A DNA stretch of 64,000 nucleotides from Bradyrhizobium sp. KBS0727 (GTDB lineage Bacteria; Pseudomonadota; Alphaproteobacteria; Rhizobiales; Xanthobacteraceae). The stretch covers positions 4,087,501 through 4,151,500 of the forward strand of contig NZ_CP042176.1 in NCBI RefSeq assembly GCF_005937885.2. Reading direction: 5' to 3'. The translations under genes were made by a program, and so were the position numbers. Each line of letters opens with the position of its first letter. Positions within the stretch are counted from its first letter, which is position 1. Shown piece after piece: positions 1-8,015 of the stretch. The notes beneath the pieces were generated by a model. That model worked only from the letters and a program-made list of their open reading frames with translations. It searched no databases and was not told the origin of the DNA.

Positions 1-1
1 G

Positions 2-334
2 TCGCTGATTTCGGCAGCGCTTGCCGTTCTCGCCGGCCTCGTCCTGCTAGCGCGGCCAGCGCAGGGAGTCCTCACGCTTACCATCGTCGTCGGCGCCTAT
101 TTCCTGGCTGAAGGCGTCACCACCATCATGTACGCGCTGGAACACCGCCGCGAATTGTCGGAGCGCTGGTCCTGGCTGCTGGTTGCCGGACTGGTGGACA
201 TCCTGATCTCGTTCCTGATCATCACCGGCCTTCCCGGCTCGGCGGAATGGGCCATCGGCCTGCTGGTCGGGATCAATCTGGTGTTCGGCGGCGCATCCCT
301 GATCGGCATGGCGCTCGCCGCGCGCAAATCCTGA
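2..334 (+). CDS. HdeD family membrane protein, C-terminal part
   Basis: The gene enters from the left edge; 110 residues are visible, ending at TGA 332-334. The visible part is almost wholly hydrophobic, with about four membrane helices (roughly residues 3-16, 20-42, 56-74 and 80-103). A short loop reading ARPAQG sits between the first two, a pattern typical of the HdeD/DUF308 family of small inner-membrane proteins, some linked to acid stress in enterobacteria. The start and any upstream partners lie outside the window. The family call rests on topology and this loop, so the function is open. Confidence 0.6.
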   Translation, partial: SLISAALAVLAGLVLLARPAQGVLTLTIVVGAYFLAEGVTTIMYALEHRRELSERWSWLLVAGLVDILISFLIITGLPGSAEWAIGLLVGINLVFGGASLIGMALAARKS

Positions 335-370
335 GCGTAATCAACGGACAGCCCTGCCGACGATTAAGGG

Positions 371-405
371 ATGACAAGGCGCGATGCGTGCCCTATATAG
401 GCCGC
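371..405 (+). promoter_or_regulatory. Sigma-70-type promoter of the aroG leader
   Basis: A -35-like ATGACA (371-376) is followed after exactly 17 bases by a -10-like TATATA (394-399). Six bases later comes the ATG of the leader peptide at 406. Usual spacing would start transcription on the A of this ATG, giving a leaderless mRNA. Inferred from sequence only. Confidence 0.55.
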
Positions 406-486
406 ATGATCAACCTCGCCGCCAACAGCTATTGGTACTTTAGCTACGACAGCTCGCTGGCGGTGGGAGGATCGCGCTCAATCTGA
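406..486 (+). CDS. Aromatic leader peptide of the aroG attenuator
   Basis: A 26-codon reading frame from ATG 406 to TGA 484-486. Codons 9-14 (430-447) read Tyr-Trp-Tyr-Phe-Ser-Tyr, an extreme run of aromatic codons ahead of a DAHP synthase, the first enzyme of aromatic amino acid synthesis. No Shine-Dalgarno is visible and the predicted transcription start falls on the ATG. The stop lies 25 bases before a terminator hairpin. This matches classical leader peptides whose ribosome stalling senses charged tRNA. Here Tyr, Trp and Phe starvation could all be read. The same reading frame is open further upstream, but the conserved-looking unit starts at this ATG. Confidence 0.85.
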   Translation: MINLAANSYWYFSYDSSLAVGGSRSI

Positions 487-536
487 CAAATTGCAGCAGG
501 AAGTCCGAACAGCCGCCAGACCTGGCGGCTTTTTTA
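418..536 (+). promoter_or_regulatory. aroG transcription attenuator (alternative RNA stems)
   Basis: Four segments can pair in competing ways. Segment 1 (GCCGCCA, 418-424) pairs with segment 2 (TGGCGGT, 458-464). Segment 2 (CTGGCGG, 457-463) also pairs with segment 3 (CCGCCAG, 513-519), forming an antiterminator. Segment 3 pairs instead with segment 4 (523-530) to make the terminator. A ribosome stalled at the aromatic codons 430-447 covers segment 1 and frees segment 2, so aroG is read. A ribosome reaching the stop at 484 lets the terminator form. Segments 2 and 4 share the same 7-mer, as expected of an attenuator. Confidence 0.85.
511..535 (+). terminator. Intrinsic terminator (attenuator stem 3:4)
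   Basis: An 8-bp perfect stem, AGCCGCCA (511-518) with TGGCGGCT (523-530), a 4-base loop and a run of six T ending at 535. It lies between the leader peptide stop and the aroG start, so it controls readthrough into aroG. Confidence 0.9.
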
Positions 537-572
537 TTGCCGGCAGGTCTCCAAGAAACAGGAGCCACAGCC

Positions 573-1664
573 GTGTTGAGCACGACAGACGATCTTCGAA
601 TTAGCGAACTGAAAGAACTGAGCACGCCGCAGGAGGTGATGCGCGAGATTCCGCGTACCCTGACCGCAACGCGAATTGTGATGGCGGCCCGCAATGCCAT
701 CCACGCCATCCTGAACGGGACCGACGACCGCCTGCTGGTCGTCGTCGGCCCCTGCTCCATCCATGACCCCGCGGCAGCCGTGGACTACGCCGAGCGCCTC
801 GCCGCCATGCGCGAAAAGCTCGCCGGCCACCTCGAGATCGTGATGCGCGTCTATTTCGAGAAGCCGCGCACGACGGTTGGATGGAAGGGGTTGATCAACG
901 ATCCGGACCTCGACGGCAGCTTCAACATCAACCGGGGCCTCAGTCTCGCCCGCAACGTCTTGTCGGCGGTGAACAATCTCGGCCTGCCGGCCGGTGCGGA
1001 ATTCCTCGACATGACGACGCCGCAATACATCGCCGATCTGGTGGCGTGGGCGGCGATCGGCGCGCGAACGACCGAGAGCCAGATCCATCGCGAGCTCGCT
1101 TCGGGACTGTCGTGCCCGGTCGGCTTCAAGAACGGGACCGACGGCAATGTGCGGATCGCCGCCGAAGCGGTGAAGTCGGCGTCGCATCCGCACCATTTCA
1201 TGGCGGTGACCAAGGGCGGACGCTCGGCGATTGCGGCAACCACCGGCAATGAGGACTGCCACCTCATCCTGCGTGGCGGCCACACCCCGAACTACGACCG
1301 CGCCAGCGTCGATGCCGCGGGCGTCGAACTCGCGCGCGCCGGCGTCGCGCCGCGGATCATGATCGACACCAGCCATGCCAACAGCGGCAAGAAGCCCGAG
1401 AACCAGCCGCTGGTCGTGGCCGATATCGCCAGGCAGATCAGCGGCGGCGAGCAGCGCATCATCGGCGCCATGATCGAGAGCAACCTGGTGGCCGGCCGCC
1501 AGGATGTCGTGCCCGGCAAGACACTGACCTATGGTCAGAGCATCACCGACGGCTGTATCGACTGGGAGACGACGGTGTCGGCGCTGAACCTGCTGGCGGA
1601 AGCGGTCGAGGCGCGACGGAATGCGTCGTCGCGCAAAGTCAAAGTCAGGGAGCGTTCGGCCTGA
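573..1664 (+). CDS. aroG: 3-deoxy-7-phosphoheptulonate synthase (DAHP synthase, class I)
   Basis: Condenses phosphoenolpyruvate with erythrose 4-phosphate, the entry step of the shikimate pathway. The 363-residue protein is close to the 350 residues of E. coli AroG. The motif GPCSIHD lies at residues 59-65, placing Cys61 where E. coli AroG has its metal-binding Cys61. The PEP-binding region (YFEKPRTTVGWKG) and the C-terminal IESNL segment are present. I chose GTG 573 because AGGAG lies 8 bases upstream. An earlier TTG at 537 falls within the terminator region and would add 12 residues of no known domain. Expression is probably attenuated by the leader just upstream. Which aromatic amino acid feeds back on the enzyme cannot be told. 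Confidence 0.93.
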   Translation: MLSTTDDLRISELKELSTPQEVMREIPRTLTATRIVMAARNAIHAILNGTDDRLLVVVGPCSIHDPAAAVDYAERLAAMREKLAGHLEIVMRVYFEKPRTTVGWKGLINDPDLDGSFNINRGLSLARNVLSAVNNLGLPAGAEFLDMTTPQYIADLVAWAAIGARTTESQIHRELASGLSCPVGFKNGTDGNVRIAAEAVKSASHPHHFMAVTKGGRSAIAATTGNEDCHLILRGGHTPNYDRASVDAAGVELARAGVAPRIMIDTSHANSGKKPENQPLVVADIARQISGGEQRIIGAMIESNLVAGRQDVVPGKTLTYGQSITDGCIDWETTVSALNLLAEAVEARRNASSRKVKVRERSA

Positions 1665-1726
1665 TCCGGCAGGCCGAACATCGGGAAGCGGGGCGCGGCG
1701 TGGTTCGCCGTGCCCTGCTCCGCACC

Positions 1727-1830
1727 AAAGCGTTTTCCAGCGAAGTGGAAACCGGTTCGCGTCTAGAAAACGCGTCAAATCAAAAATCTAGAGCCCCGTT
1801 CCGATTCCATCGGAACGGAAAAGGCGCTAG
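1727..1830. repeat. Intergenic palindromic repeat
   Basis: About 100 bases between aroG and the next gene, with two dyads: one around CGTTTTC...GAAAACG and one around CCGTTCCGAT/ATCGGAACGG. It resembles a dispersed repeat I remember from Bradyrhizobium and Rhodopseudomonas intergenic regions, but only one copy lies here. It runs into the stop codon of the gene on the minus strand. Confidence 0.5.
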
Positions 1831-2072
1831 CAGCCGCGGCAGATACTCTTGATCTTCTTGTCGAGGGCGGCGTTTTCCTTGCTCAGCGGGTCGTTCGGAT
1901 CGTTGAGGTTCTTCTCGTTCGGGACGTCGCCCGCGCGCGGCTGGCGGTGACCGACCGGGGCCTGGATCGTCGACTTGTCCGCGTTCTTCGGAACCGACGA
2001 GGCCCCGCCTTGCGCGAACGCGGCCGATCCGGTCAGAACCATGAGCGCCAGCGACAGGATCGTTTTTTGCAT
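1827..2072 (-). CDS. Small exported protein of unknown function
   Basis: 81 residues starting at ATG 2072, with GGGAGA a few bases upstream. Residues 1-20 form a clear Sec signal peptide ending in AFA. The mature part is polar, rich in Asn, Lys, Asp and Pro, and ends with two Cys (CRGC) that could make a disulfide in the periplasm. The frame stays open upstream to 2180, but that stretch is a repetitive Asp/Arg/Asn run encoded by short direct repeats (about 2091-2120) and looks like untranslated leader. No recognised family; role unknown. Confidence 0.7.
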   Translation of the reverse strand: MQKTILSLALMVLTGSAAFAQGGASSVPKNADKSTIQAPVGHRQPRAGDVPNEKNLNDPNDPLSKENAALDKKIKSICRGC

Positions 2073-2127
2073 CTTGGTTCTCCCGTTTTGGTTTCTGTCG
2101 TCTTCGTTTCTGTCGTCTTCGTTTTTT

Positions 2128-2334
2128 CTATCGCGCAGGAGCGTCGATCGTTGCGCAATTGCGACGCCCCTGGGCGGCACAATCCTGTACCTTTCGTAGA
2201 TCGGCCATGGTGCCGAGCAGCCAGATTCCGGCGACCATCAGCACCGCGAAAAATCCGAGCATCACAGCGTTCTCGACGTTGCGATTGCCCTCGTCTTCCG
2301 GCGGCGCCCGTTTTCCCTCTTCGCTCTCGGCCAT
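2128..2334 (-). CDS. Small single-pass membrane protein
   Basis: 68 residues: a charged N-terminus rich in Glu, one hydrophobic helix at about 24-46, then a short tail with two Cys (residues 52 and 60). It begins 9 bases after the epmB stop on the same strand, so it may be the last gene of the epmA-epmB transcript. The 5' side of the small exported protein's longer frame overlaps it, which supports the shorter start chosen there. Unknown function. I keep it because of its position and a clean membrane segment. Confidence 0.6.
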   Translation of the reverse strand: MAESEEGKRAPPEDEGNRNVENAVMLGFFAVLMVAGIWLLGTMADLRKVQDCAAQGRRNCATIDAPAR

Positions 2335-2343
2335 CGCTTCAGG

Positions 2344-3435
2344 TCACAGCGCGGGAGGATAAAGATGAACGTCGCCGCAATAGTCGACGATACGATACTT
2401 CTTTTCCGAAGATAGTTCACCACCTGCGGAATTCGCATGCGACAAATAATTCGGGCCGATCGGCGCCTTGCCATGGCCGCCGGGGATATCGAGCACGTAA
2501 TCCGGCTGGCACAGGCCGGAGACGCGCCCCCGCAAGCTCCGCATCAGTTCCTGCCCGTGGGCGATCGTGGTCCGCAGATGGGCCGTGCCGGGCGCGAGAT
2601 CGCCATGGTGCAGGTAATAGGGCTTGATCCGGCACTCGACGAAGGTCCGCATCAAGGCCTCCAGGACAGCGGCATCGTCATTGACGCCGCGCAGCAGCAC
2701 CGACTGGCTCACCAGCGGAATGCCGGCGTCCGTCAGGCGCGCGCAGGCGGCGCGGGCCTCGGCGGCAAGCTCCCGCGGATGGTTGGCGTGAACGGCGATC
2801 CAGGTCGCAGCACCTTCGACCCGCAGCGCGGCGACCATGTCGCGGTCGATCCGCGCAGGTGCTGCCACGGGTACGCGGGTGTGGATGCGGATGATCTTGA
2901 CGTGGTCGATTGCCGCCAGGTCCGTCATGATCTCGGCAAGCCGCCGCGGCGACAGCATCAAGGGATCGCCGCCGGTCAGGATCACCTCCCAGATTTCCGC
3001 GTGGCCGCGGATATAAGCGAGCGCGTCCCGATAGGCAGCCTCCGACAGCGCAGTCGCCTTGCCCGGCCCGACCATCTCGCGGCGAAAGCAGAACCGGCAA
3101 TAGACCGCGCAGACGTGCACCAGCTTGAACAACACCCGGTCGGGATAGCGGTGCACGATGCCGGCAACGGGCGAATGGGCGTCGTCGCCGATCGGGTCGG
3201 CATTTTCGCCGGGCGCGCTCACCAGTTCCTGTGGGCTCGGAATGAATTGCCGCGCGATCGGATCATCCGGATTTTCGGTATCGATCAGATCGGCGATGTC
3301 AGGCGTGACCGCAATCGCGTAGCGCGCCGCGACCCGTTCGAGGTCGGCCAGATCGCCCGCCGGCGCGAGCCCGCGTTCGATCAGCTCGGCGGGTTGCCGC
3401 AACGTCGCTGCCAGCTTCGGATCGATCCTGTTCAT
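2344..3435 (-). CDS. epmB: EF-P beta-lysylation protein EpmB (lysine 2,3-aminomutase family)
   Basis: A radical SAM, PLP-dependent enzyme that converts (S)-alpha-lysine to (R)-beta-lysine, which EpmA attaches to elongation factor P. The cluster-binding CxxxCxxC is at Cys109, Cys113 and Cys116 (from start 3435), and a PGGHGK motif near the C-terminus carries the likely PLP lysine. Length is 363 residues, against about 340 for E. coli EpmB and more for clostridial aminomutases. I preferred ATG 3435 over an in-frame start at 3471 that would overlap epmA. epmA ends 8 bases upstream, and efp, the substrate, lies 2.2 kb away on the other strand. Confidence 0.9.
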   Translation of the reverse strand: MNRIDPKLAATLRQPAELIERGLAPAGDLADLERVAARYAIAVTPDIADLIDTENPDDPIARQFIPSPQELVSAPGENADPIGDDAHSPVAGIVHRYPDRVLFKLVHVCAVYCRFCFRREMVGPGKATALSEAAYRDALAYIRGHAEIWEVILTGGDPLMLSPRRLAEIMTDLAAIDHVKIIRIHTRVPVAAPARIDRDMVAALRVEGAATWIAVHANHPRELAAEARAACARLTDAGIPLVSQSVLLRGVNDDAAVLEALMRTFVECRIKPYYLHHGDLAPGTAHLRTTIAHGQELMRSLRGRVSGLCQPDYVLDIPGGHGKAPIGPNYLSHANSAGGELSSEKKYRIVDYCGDVHLYPPAL

Positions 3436-3443
3436 GGTTCTGT

Positions 3444-4496
3444 TTACGTCTCTCCAGCGGGCGGCGTCCATACCACCTGATCGACCCGCAGCGCCCCGCC
3501 GGCCAGCATGACCAGGCGGTCGAAACCGAGGGCGACGCCGCTGGCCTCCGGCATCGCGGCGACCGCGTCGAGGAACTCCTCGTCGAGCGGATAACGCTCA
3601 CCGTAACGCCGCGCCTTCTCGTCCATGGCCGACGCAAAGCGGCGGCGCTGCTCGGCCGCATCGGTCAATTCGCCGAACCCGTTGGCAAGTTCGACGCCGC
3701 AGGCATAGACCTCGAAGCGTTCGGCAACGCGCGGATCGGACGCCTTCGCCCGCGCCAGGGCGGCTTCCGGCGCCGGATATTCGAACAGGACCGTTAAACG
3801 TCCCTGCCCGAGACGGGGCTCGACATGCTCGACCAGCACCTTGCTGAAGATGTCCGACCAGGTGTCGTCGTCGGCAATTCGCACCCTTTGGCCCGCTGCC
3901 TCCGCGAGAGCGGCCCGATCACCCTCGCCGTCCGCTATCGTGGCCAGCAGGTCGATCCCGGCAAATTGCTCGAACGCGGCCGCGACCGTCAGCAGTTCCG
4001 GTTCAGCGAACGGATCGGCGGTTTTGCCGCGAAACGCGAACCGTCCGATACCGGTCGCCTGCGCCGCATGTGCGATCACGACGATGGTGTCGGCCATGAT
4101 GGCGTCGTAGCTCGCATCGGCGCGGTACCATTCGAGCATGGTGAACTCAGGCAGATGCAGATCGCCGCGCTCGCGATCGCGGAACACGCGGGCGAACTCG
4201 AATATTTTCGTCTCGCCGGCGGCGAGCAGTTTCTTCGCGGCGAATTCCGGCGACGTCCGCAAGTAGCGCTGGGCGCGCGAACCGTCACTGCGGATCAACT
4301 CGGTGCGGGGGGCATGCAGATGGGTCTCGTTGCCGGGCGAGACCTGCAGGATGGCGGTCTCGACCTCGGCAAAACCCTGCTCGTCAAACCAGCCGCGCAA
4401 CGCCCTGGTGATCGCAGCCCTCGCCATCAGGAACGGCTTTCGGTCGGCGTGCCGCGACGCCGACCACCACGGCGAGGGCTGGTCGGTCCCGGCCAT
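3444..4496 (-). CDS. epmA: EF-P-(R)-beta-lysine ligase EpmA (GenX/PoxA/YjeA)
   Basis: A class II lysyl-tRNA synthetase paralogue lacking the anticodon-binding domain. It activates beta-lysine and attaches it to EF-P. Motif 2 is seen as FRDRE...HLPEFTMLEWY (about residues 105-125) and motif 3 as GVALGFDRLVM near the C-terminus. At 350 residues it is slightly longer than the E. coli protein (325). ATG 4496 is preferred over GTG 4502 for its spacing from AGGGA. It leads the epmA-epmB-small membrane protein unit and is divergent from the gene at 4749. Confidence 0.92.
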   Translation of the reverse strand: MAGTDQPSPWWSASRHADRKPFLMARAAITRALRGWFDEQGFAEVETAILQVSPGNETHLHAPRTELIRSDGSRAQRYLRTSPEFAAKKLLAAGETKIFEFARVFRDRERGDLHLPEFTMLEWYRADASYDAIMADTIVVIAHAAQATGIGRFAFRGKTADPFAEPELLTVAAAFEQFAGIDLLATIADGEGDRAALAEAAGQRVRIADDDTWSDIFSKVLVEHVEPRLGQGRLTVLFEYPAPEAALARAKASDPRVAERFEVYACGVELANGFGELTDAAEQRRRFASAMDEKARRYGERYPLDEEFLDAVAAMPEASGVALGFDRLVMLAGGALRVDQVVWTPPAGET

Positions 4497-4748
4497 CAGC
4501 ACGCGTCCCTAACAGACCGCTTCAGGTCGCCCACCCACATGTTCAGGAAATTGGAATATAACATTGATATTACGTCGCTTTTCATGAATTTACACAATCG
4601 AGGGATGATCCCCGCAGCGGGCTCGCCTTTATCTGTCGAAAGACCGCAGCCTTGTCCATTCCACCAACCGCGCCTTCGATCGATGACGCGATGAACCTCA
4701 AAGACTCCTCGCTAGTCCAATGACCAGATTTGGCAACAGGATACGGTC

Positions 4749-5483
4749 ATGGCGGCGAGCTGGTTACGAAGAACGGCACTTGTCGTGTTGTTGGGCCTCG
4801 CCACCGCGGCGCCGGCCAGCGCCGCCAGTCCTGGCAACGAACTGACGCGGCTGACCGACCCGGATCGCACGTTCACCTCCCCCGATGGCCAGGTCAGCGT
4901 CGAACAATATTCGAAGAAAAAGGGCGAAGACGACCTTGTGTACGAGTTCTGGGCCTTCGACGCGAAGCATGAGCACGGCGTGCTGCTGAACCGCGACGAA
5001 AACACCGATGATGCACGCTATCCCGCCGGATTTCGCTTCAGCCCCAACAGCCAGTGGGTGGTGCGTATGCAGAAGCTCGGCTCAGGCACCCACACGCTGT
5101 TCCTGTACCGGCGCAATGGGTCCCAGTTCTCAGAGGCGACGCCGAAGCCGCTCGGCGACATGGCCTGGGACTATTTCTACAGCCAGCCGATTTCCCGCCA
5201 GATCCATCGGAAATCTGGGGATCGCGACTCGATCGACCACCCTCAGGTCCATCTGGTAAAGGGAGCAGACGACAACTACGCTTCGCAGGGAAGGCATTGG
5301 CCGGACAGCCGCTACTTGGTGCTGAGCCTGTCGTTCGACGCGCAGGGTGAAGACCATCCGCGGCCCTGGGTCGAGGACTGGCAATGCGTATTCGACACCA
5401 AAACCGACCGGTTCTCGATTCCCGCGGATTTGGCCGACGCCAACGCCAAAACGGTCAACTACCCCGCTCCCAAGCGGAAATAA
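4749..5483 (+). CDS. Exported protein of unknown function between epmA and efp
   Basis: 244 residues. Residues 1-26 make a Sec signal peptide ending ASA. The mature protein is soluble, rich in aromatic and charged residues, with a segment reading SPNSQWVVRMQKLGSG and a C-terminal WVEDWQCVFD, somewhat like repeat blades of periplasmic beta-rich proteins. I recognise no family. It is divergent from epmA and 168 bases upstream of efp on the same strand, so it sits between EF-P and its modifying enzymes. The link may be incidental, since EF-P acts in the cytoplasm and this protein is exported. Confidence 0.75.
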   Translation: MAASWLRRTALVVLLGLATAAPASAASPGNELTRLTDPDRTFTSPDGQVSVEQYSKKKGEDDLVYEFWAFDAKHEHGVLLNRDENTDDARYPAGFRFSPNSQWVVRMQKLGSGTHTLFLYRRNGSQFSEATPKPLGDMAWDYFYSQPISRQIHRKSGDRDSIDHPQVHLVKGADDNYASQGRHWPDSRYLVLSLSFDAQGEDHPRPWVEDWQCVFDTKTDRFSIPADLADANAKTVNYPAPKRK

Positions 5484-5651
5484 GCGCCGCCAAATCTGGC
5501 CGTTTCCGGCGCAATCCAGGTTGCCCAAAATGCCGGTAAAACACTGGCATCGACGGACAAAATGAGTATGTTGCAGCCCGAAACCGCCTCCTTGGCCCCA
5601 CGGACACCATGTCCGGATTGGGCGGAGGCCAGAAATTCGGGAAAAATCGCT

Positions 5652-6218
5652 TTGAAAGTCATCGCCAGCTCTATCCGCAAGGGCAACATCATCGAGCAGG
5701 ACGGCAAGCTATATGTCGTGCTGACCGCCGAAAACATCCATCCCGGCAAGGGAACCCCGGTCAGCCAGATCGAAATGCGCCGGATCGGCGACGGCGTGAA
5801 GATTTCGGAACGCTACAAGACCACCGACCAGGTCGAGAAGGCGACCGTCGAGGATCACAACTTCAACTATCTGTATGAAGACGCCGACGGCTTCCACTTC
5901 ATGAACAACGAGAATTACGATCAGGTCCAGGTCTCCAAGGAGATCGTCGGCTCGGCCGCGCCGTACCTGCAGGAAAACATGACCGTGAAGCTTTCGCTGC
6001 ACGACCTCAATCCGGTCTCGATCACGCTGCCGCAGCGCGCCACGCTGGAAGTCGTGGAAACCGAGCCGGTCACCAAGGGCCAGACCGCCTCCTCCTCCTA
6101 CAAGCCTGCTATCCTCTCCAACGGCGTCCGCACTGCGGTGCCGCCGCATATCGGAACTGGAACGCGAATCGTAGTCATGACCGAGGACGGCTCCTACGTC
6201 GAGCGCGCCAAGGACTGA
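5652..6218 (+). CDS. efp: Translation elongation factor P
   Basis: Relieves ribosome stalling at polyproline stretches. The 188-residue length is the usual one if the start is TTG 5652, giving an N-terminus of LKVIASSIRKGN, which aligns with other EF-P proteins. An upstream frame from ATG 5562 adds 30 residues foreign to the family. The modified lysine is Lys33 in the loop HPGKG (E. coli Lys34), consistent with the neighbouring epmA and epmB. Domain I, the two OB-fold domains and the C-terminal GTRIVVMTEDGSYVERAKD are complete. The TTG start is unusual for so highly expressed a protein. Confidence 0.95.
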   Translation: MKVIASSIRKGNIIEQDGKLYVVLTAENIHPGKGTPVSQIEMRRIGDGVKISERYKTTDQVEKATVEDHNFNYLYEDADGFHFMNNENYDQVQVSKEIVGSAAPYLQENMTVKLSLHDLNPVSITLPQRATLEVVETEPVTKGQTASSSYKPAILSNGVRTAVPPHIGTGTRIVVMTEDGSYVERAKD

Positions 6219-6257
6219 GTCCTCGCAGTTGTAACGGGCGCGCCGGGGGGCGATGCA

Positions 6258-7856
6258 TTGAGCACAAAGGCTGTCCGCTTGCTCACGGGTTGGCTGGCAG
6301 CCTTTTGTTTGCTCCCGGCCGGGGCGGTCGGCGCGTCCGTCGACGAGTTCAGGACCCCTTCGATCTCGACCGTGCGTGTCGAATGGCGCGCGGTGCTCGA
6401 CCAGCTCCGCTCCGAGATCAACACCCAGCCGGCGATCGCCTCTGCCTTCACGTTCTCCGGCCAGCGGCGGGTGCCGGCCTGGGATCCGCGTTCGATGCCG
6501 GCGCTGGTGCAATTGAACGCCATCACGTCACAGGCTTTCGCCGGAATCGGGCGCAGCCAGGTGCCGGTGCTGCTGCCGTTCGATACCGCGGGCTATCTCG
6601 AGGCGCGCACCAGCGGCGCCGCGGACAGCCTGTCGGTGGCGCGCCATCAGGCCGACTTCCGACCCGCCGATCTGTTTTACGCCGGCCCTTCCGGCTACGA
6701 CGCGCAGTTTTCGCTCGAGCCGGGCGCGGGCGACGGCATGCCGCAGCGAACCTTTGCGAAGCCGGTCGAGGTGCAGATCACCGGCTCGATCCTCACCTAC
6801 GATCTGGCCGACCCCCAGGGCGGCAAAGGCGAACCCGTCAAGGCACTGGCGGCGCAATTCCCCGACCTGCGCCGCTTCATCCGCGAAGGCTATGTGCGCT
6901 ATGCGTTCACGCGGTTCGGCGTGCCCTATGTGGTGTCGATCCAGTGTCTCGATTCCACACCGCGCCCGCGACGGCTGGCCTGCCGCGAAGCCTATCCGGT
7001 CGCGGAGCGATTCCTGAAGGCGCTGCGCATCACCGGCGGCCTGCCCTCGCGGCCGCGTTGGGATATTTCGTCCGACCTCGCCGAGCGGCCGGCGGCAGTG
7101 TCACCTGACTTCACCTATCGTCCGAGCGGCGACATCATCGCCAGCAGCGGCTCCCGCAAGCAAGGCGGCCGTGTCGACTGGACAGCCTATTCCCAGATCC
7201 GCTTTCCCGTGGAAAAAGCGCCGGCCTTCGTCGGCTCGCAATCATTCGCCCGGCGCGCCAAATCGGAGCAGCCTTCCAGCGGCTATCTGTGGCGGGACAA
7301 TTTCTGCGAAGCCCGCAGTTTCAACGTCGGACAGTGCGCCAGCGGCTTCGGGCACCAGGGCGAGGACATCCGTCCGGGGTCCTGTCCGACGCCGACCGAG
7401 GGCACGCCGAGTTGCGATCGGAAGCAGCAAGGGGTCGTCGCGGTCCGCGATGGCGTCGTGATCCGCTCGCCGAAACAGGAGGCGGCGACGCTGCAGGTAA
7501 ACACCGCCAAGGAGCACATCCGCTTCCGCTATATGCACATGAACCCGTCGAGCATGGACGCGGACGGCGTTCTCAACGGGCGACAGGTCACCGAGGGCGA
7601 AAAGATCGGCGTCGTGTCGAACTACCTCGACCGCCCCAACGGCACATCGCTGCACCTGCATTTCGACGTGCAGGTGTTCACGCGCGACGGCTGGATCTGG
7701 GTCAGCCCCTACACCACGCTGATCTCGGCCTATGAGCGGCTGACCGGCGCGCGCGGCCGCGAGATCGGCACCGAGCCTCCGGCCCCCGCCGCCGTGGCGC
7801 ACGCGTTGCCGGAGGACGTGGTCCATCACGATCTGCACGAAGGCGGCGAGAACTAA
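6258..7856 (+). CDS. Exported M23 (LytM-type) peptidase family protein
   Basis: 532 residues with a signal peptide (1-26, cut after GAVGA). The C-terminal domain carries the M23 zinc-peptidase pattern: His366 and Asp370 in GHQGED, then HLH at 466-468. The middle part contains several Cys and no domain that I recognise. Such proteins cut peptide cross-links in peptidoglycan or, when degenerate, activate amidases; here the ligand set looks complete. The start is TTG 6258 after a G-rich stretch. The ATG at 6252 is out of frame and hits a stop. The next gene also acts on the cell wall. Confidence 0.8.
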   Translation: MSTKAVRLLTGWLAAFCLLPAGAVGASVDEFRTPSISTVRVEWRAVLDQLRSEINTQPAIASAFTFSGQRRVPAWDPRSMPALVQLNAITSQAFAGIGRSQVPVLLPFDTAGYLEARTSGAADSLSVARHQADFRPADLFYAGPSGYDAQFSLEPGAGDGMPQRTFAKPVEVQITGSILTYDLADPQGGKGEPVKALAAQFPDLRRFIREGYVRYAFTRFGVPYVVSIQCLDSTPRPRRLACREAYPVAERFLKALRITGGLPSRPRWDISSDLAERPAAVSPDFTYRPSGDIIASSGSRKQGGRVDWTAYSQIRFPVEKAPAFVGSQSFARRAKSEQPSSGYLWRDNFCEARSFNVGQCASGFGHQGEDIRPGSCPTPTEGTPSCDRKQQGVVAVRDGVVIRSPKQEAATLQVNTAKEHIRFRYMHMNPSSMDADGVLNGRQVTEGEKIGVVSNYLDRPNGTSLHLHFDVQVFTRDGWIWVSPYTTLISAYERLTGARGREIGTEPPAPAAVAHALPEDVVHHDLHEGGEN

Positions 7857-8015
7857 CCCCTCACGACGGGCTTTCGGCCCGGGCGCAAGCCACGGTGCGG
7901 CGCTGGCTCGCCAGGATCGCCAAGGCCAGCACGGCCAAGGCTTTGTGACGGAACTTTCAGCTCCCGCGGCGTCTTGGCTTTTGGTGCGCGCCGGTGGCGC
8001 CGGTAGACTGGCCAC

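Noticed and set aside
247..486. Longer frame fused to the aromatic leader peptide
   Set aside because: The part before 406 overlaps the HdeD-like gene and the promoter. The leader starts at its own ATG.
534..1778. 414-codon frame antisense to aroG
   Set aside because: Shadow of aroG; Arg/His-rich translation without motifs.
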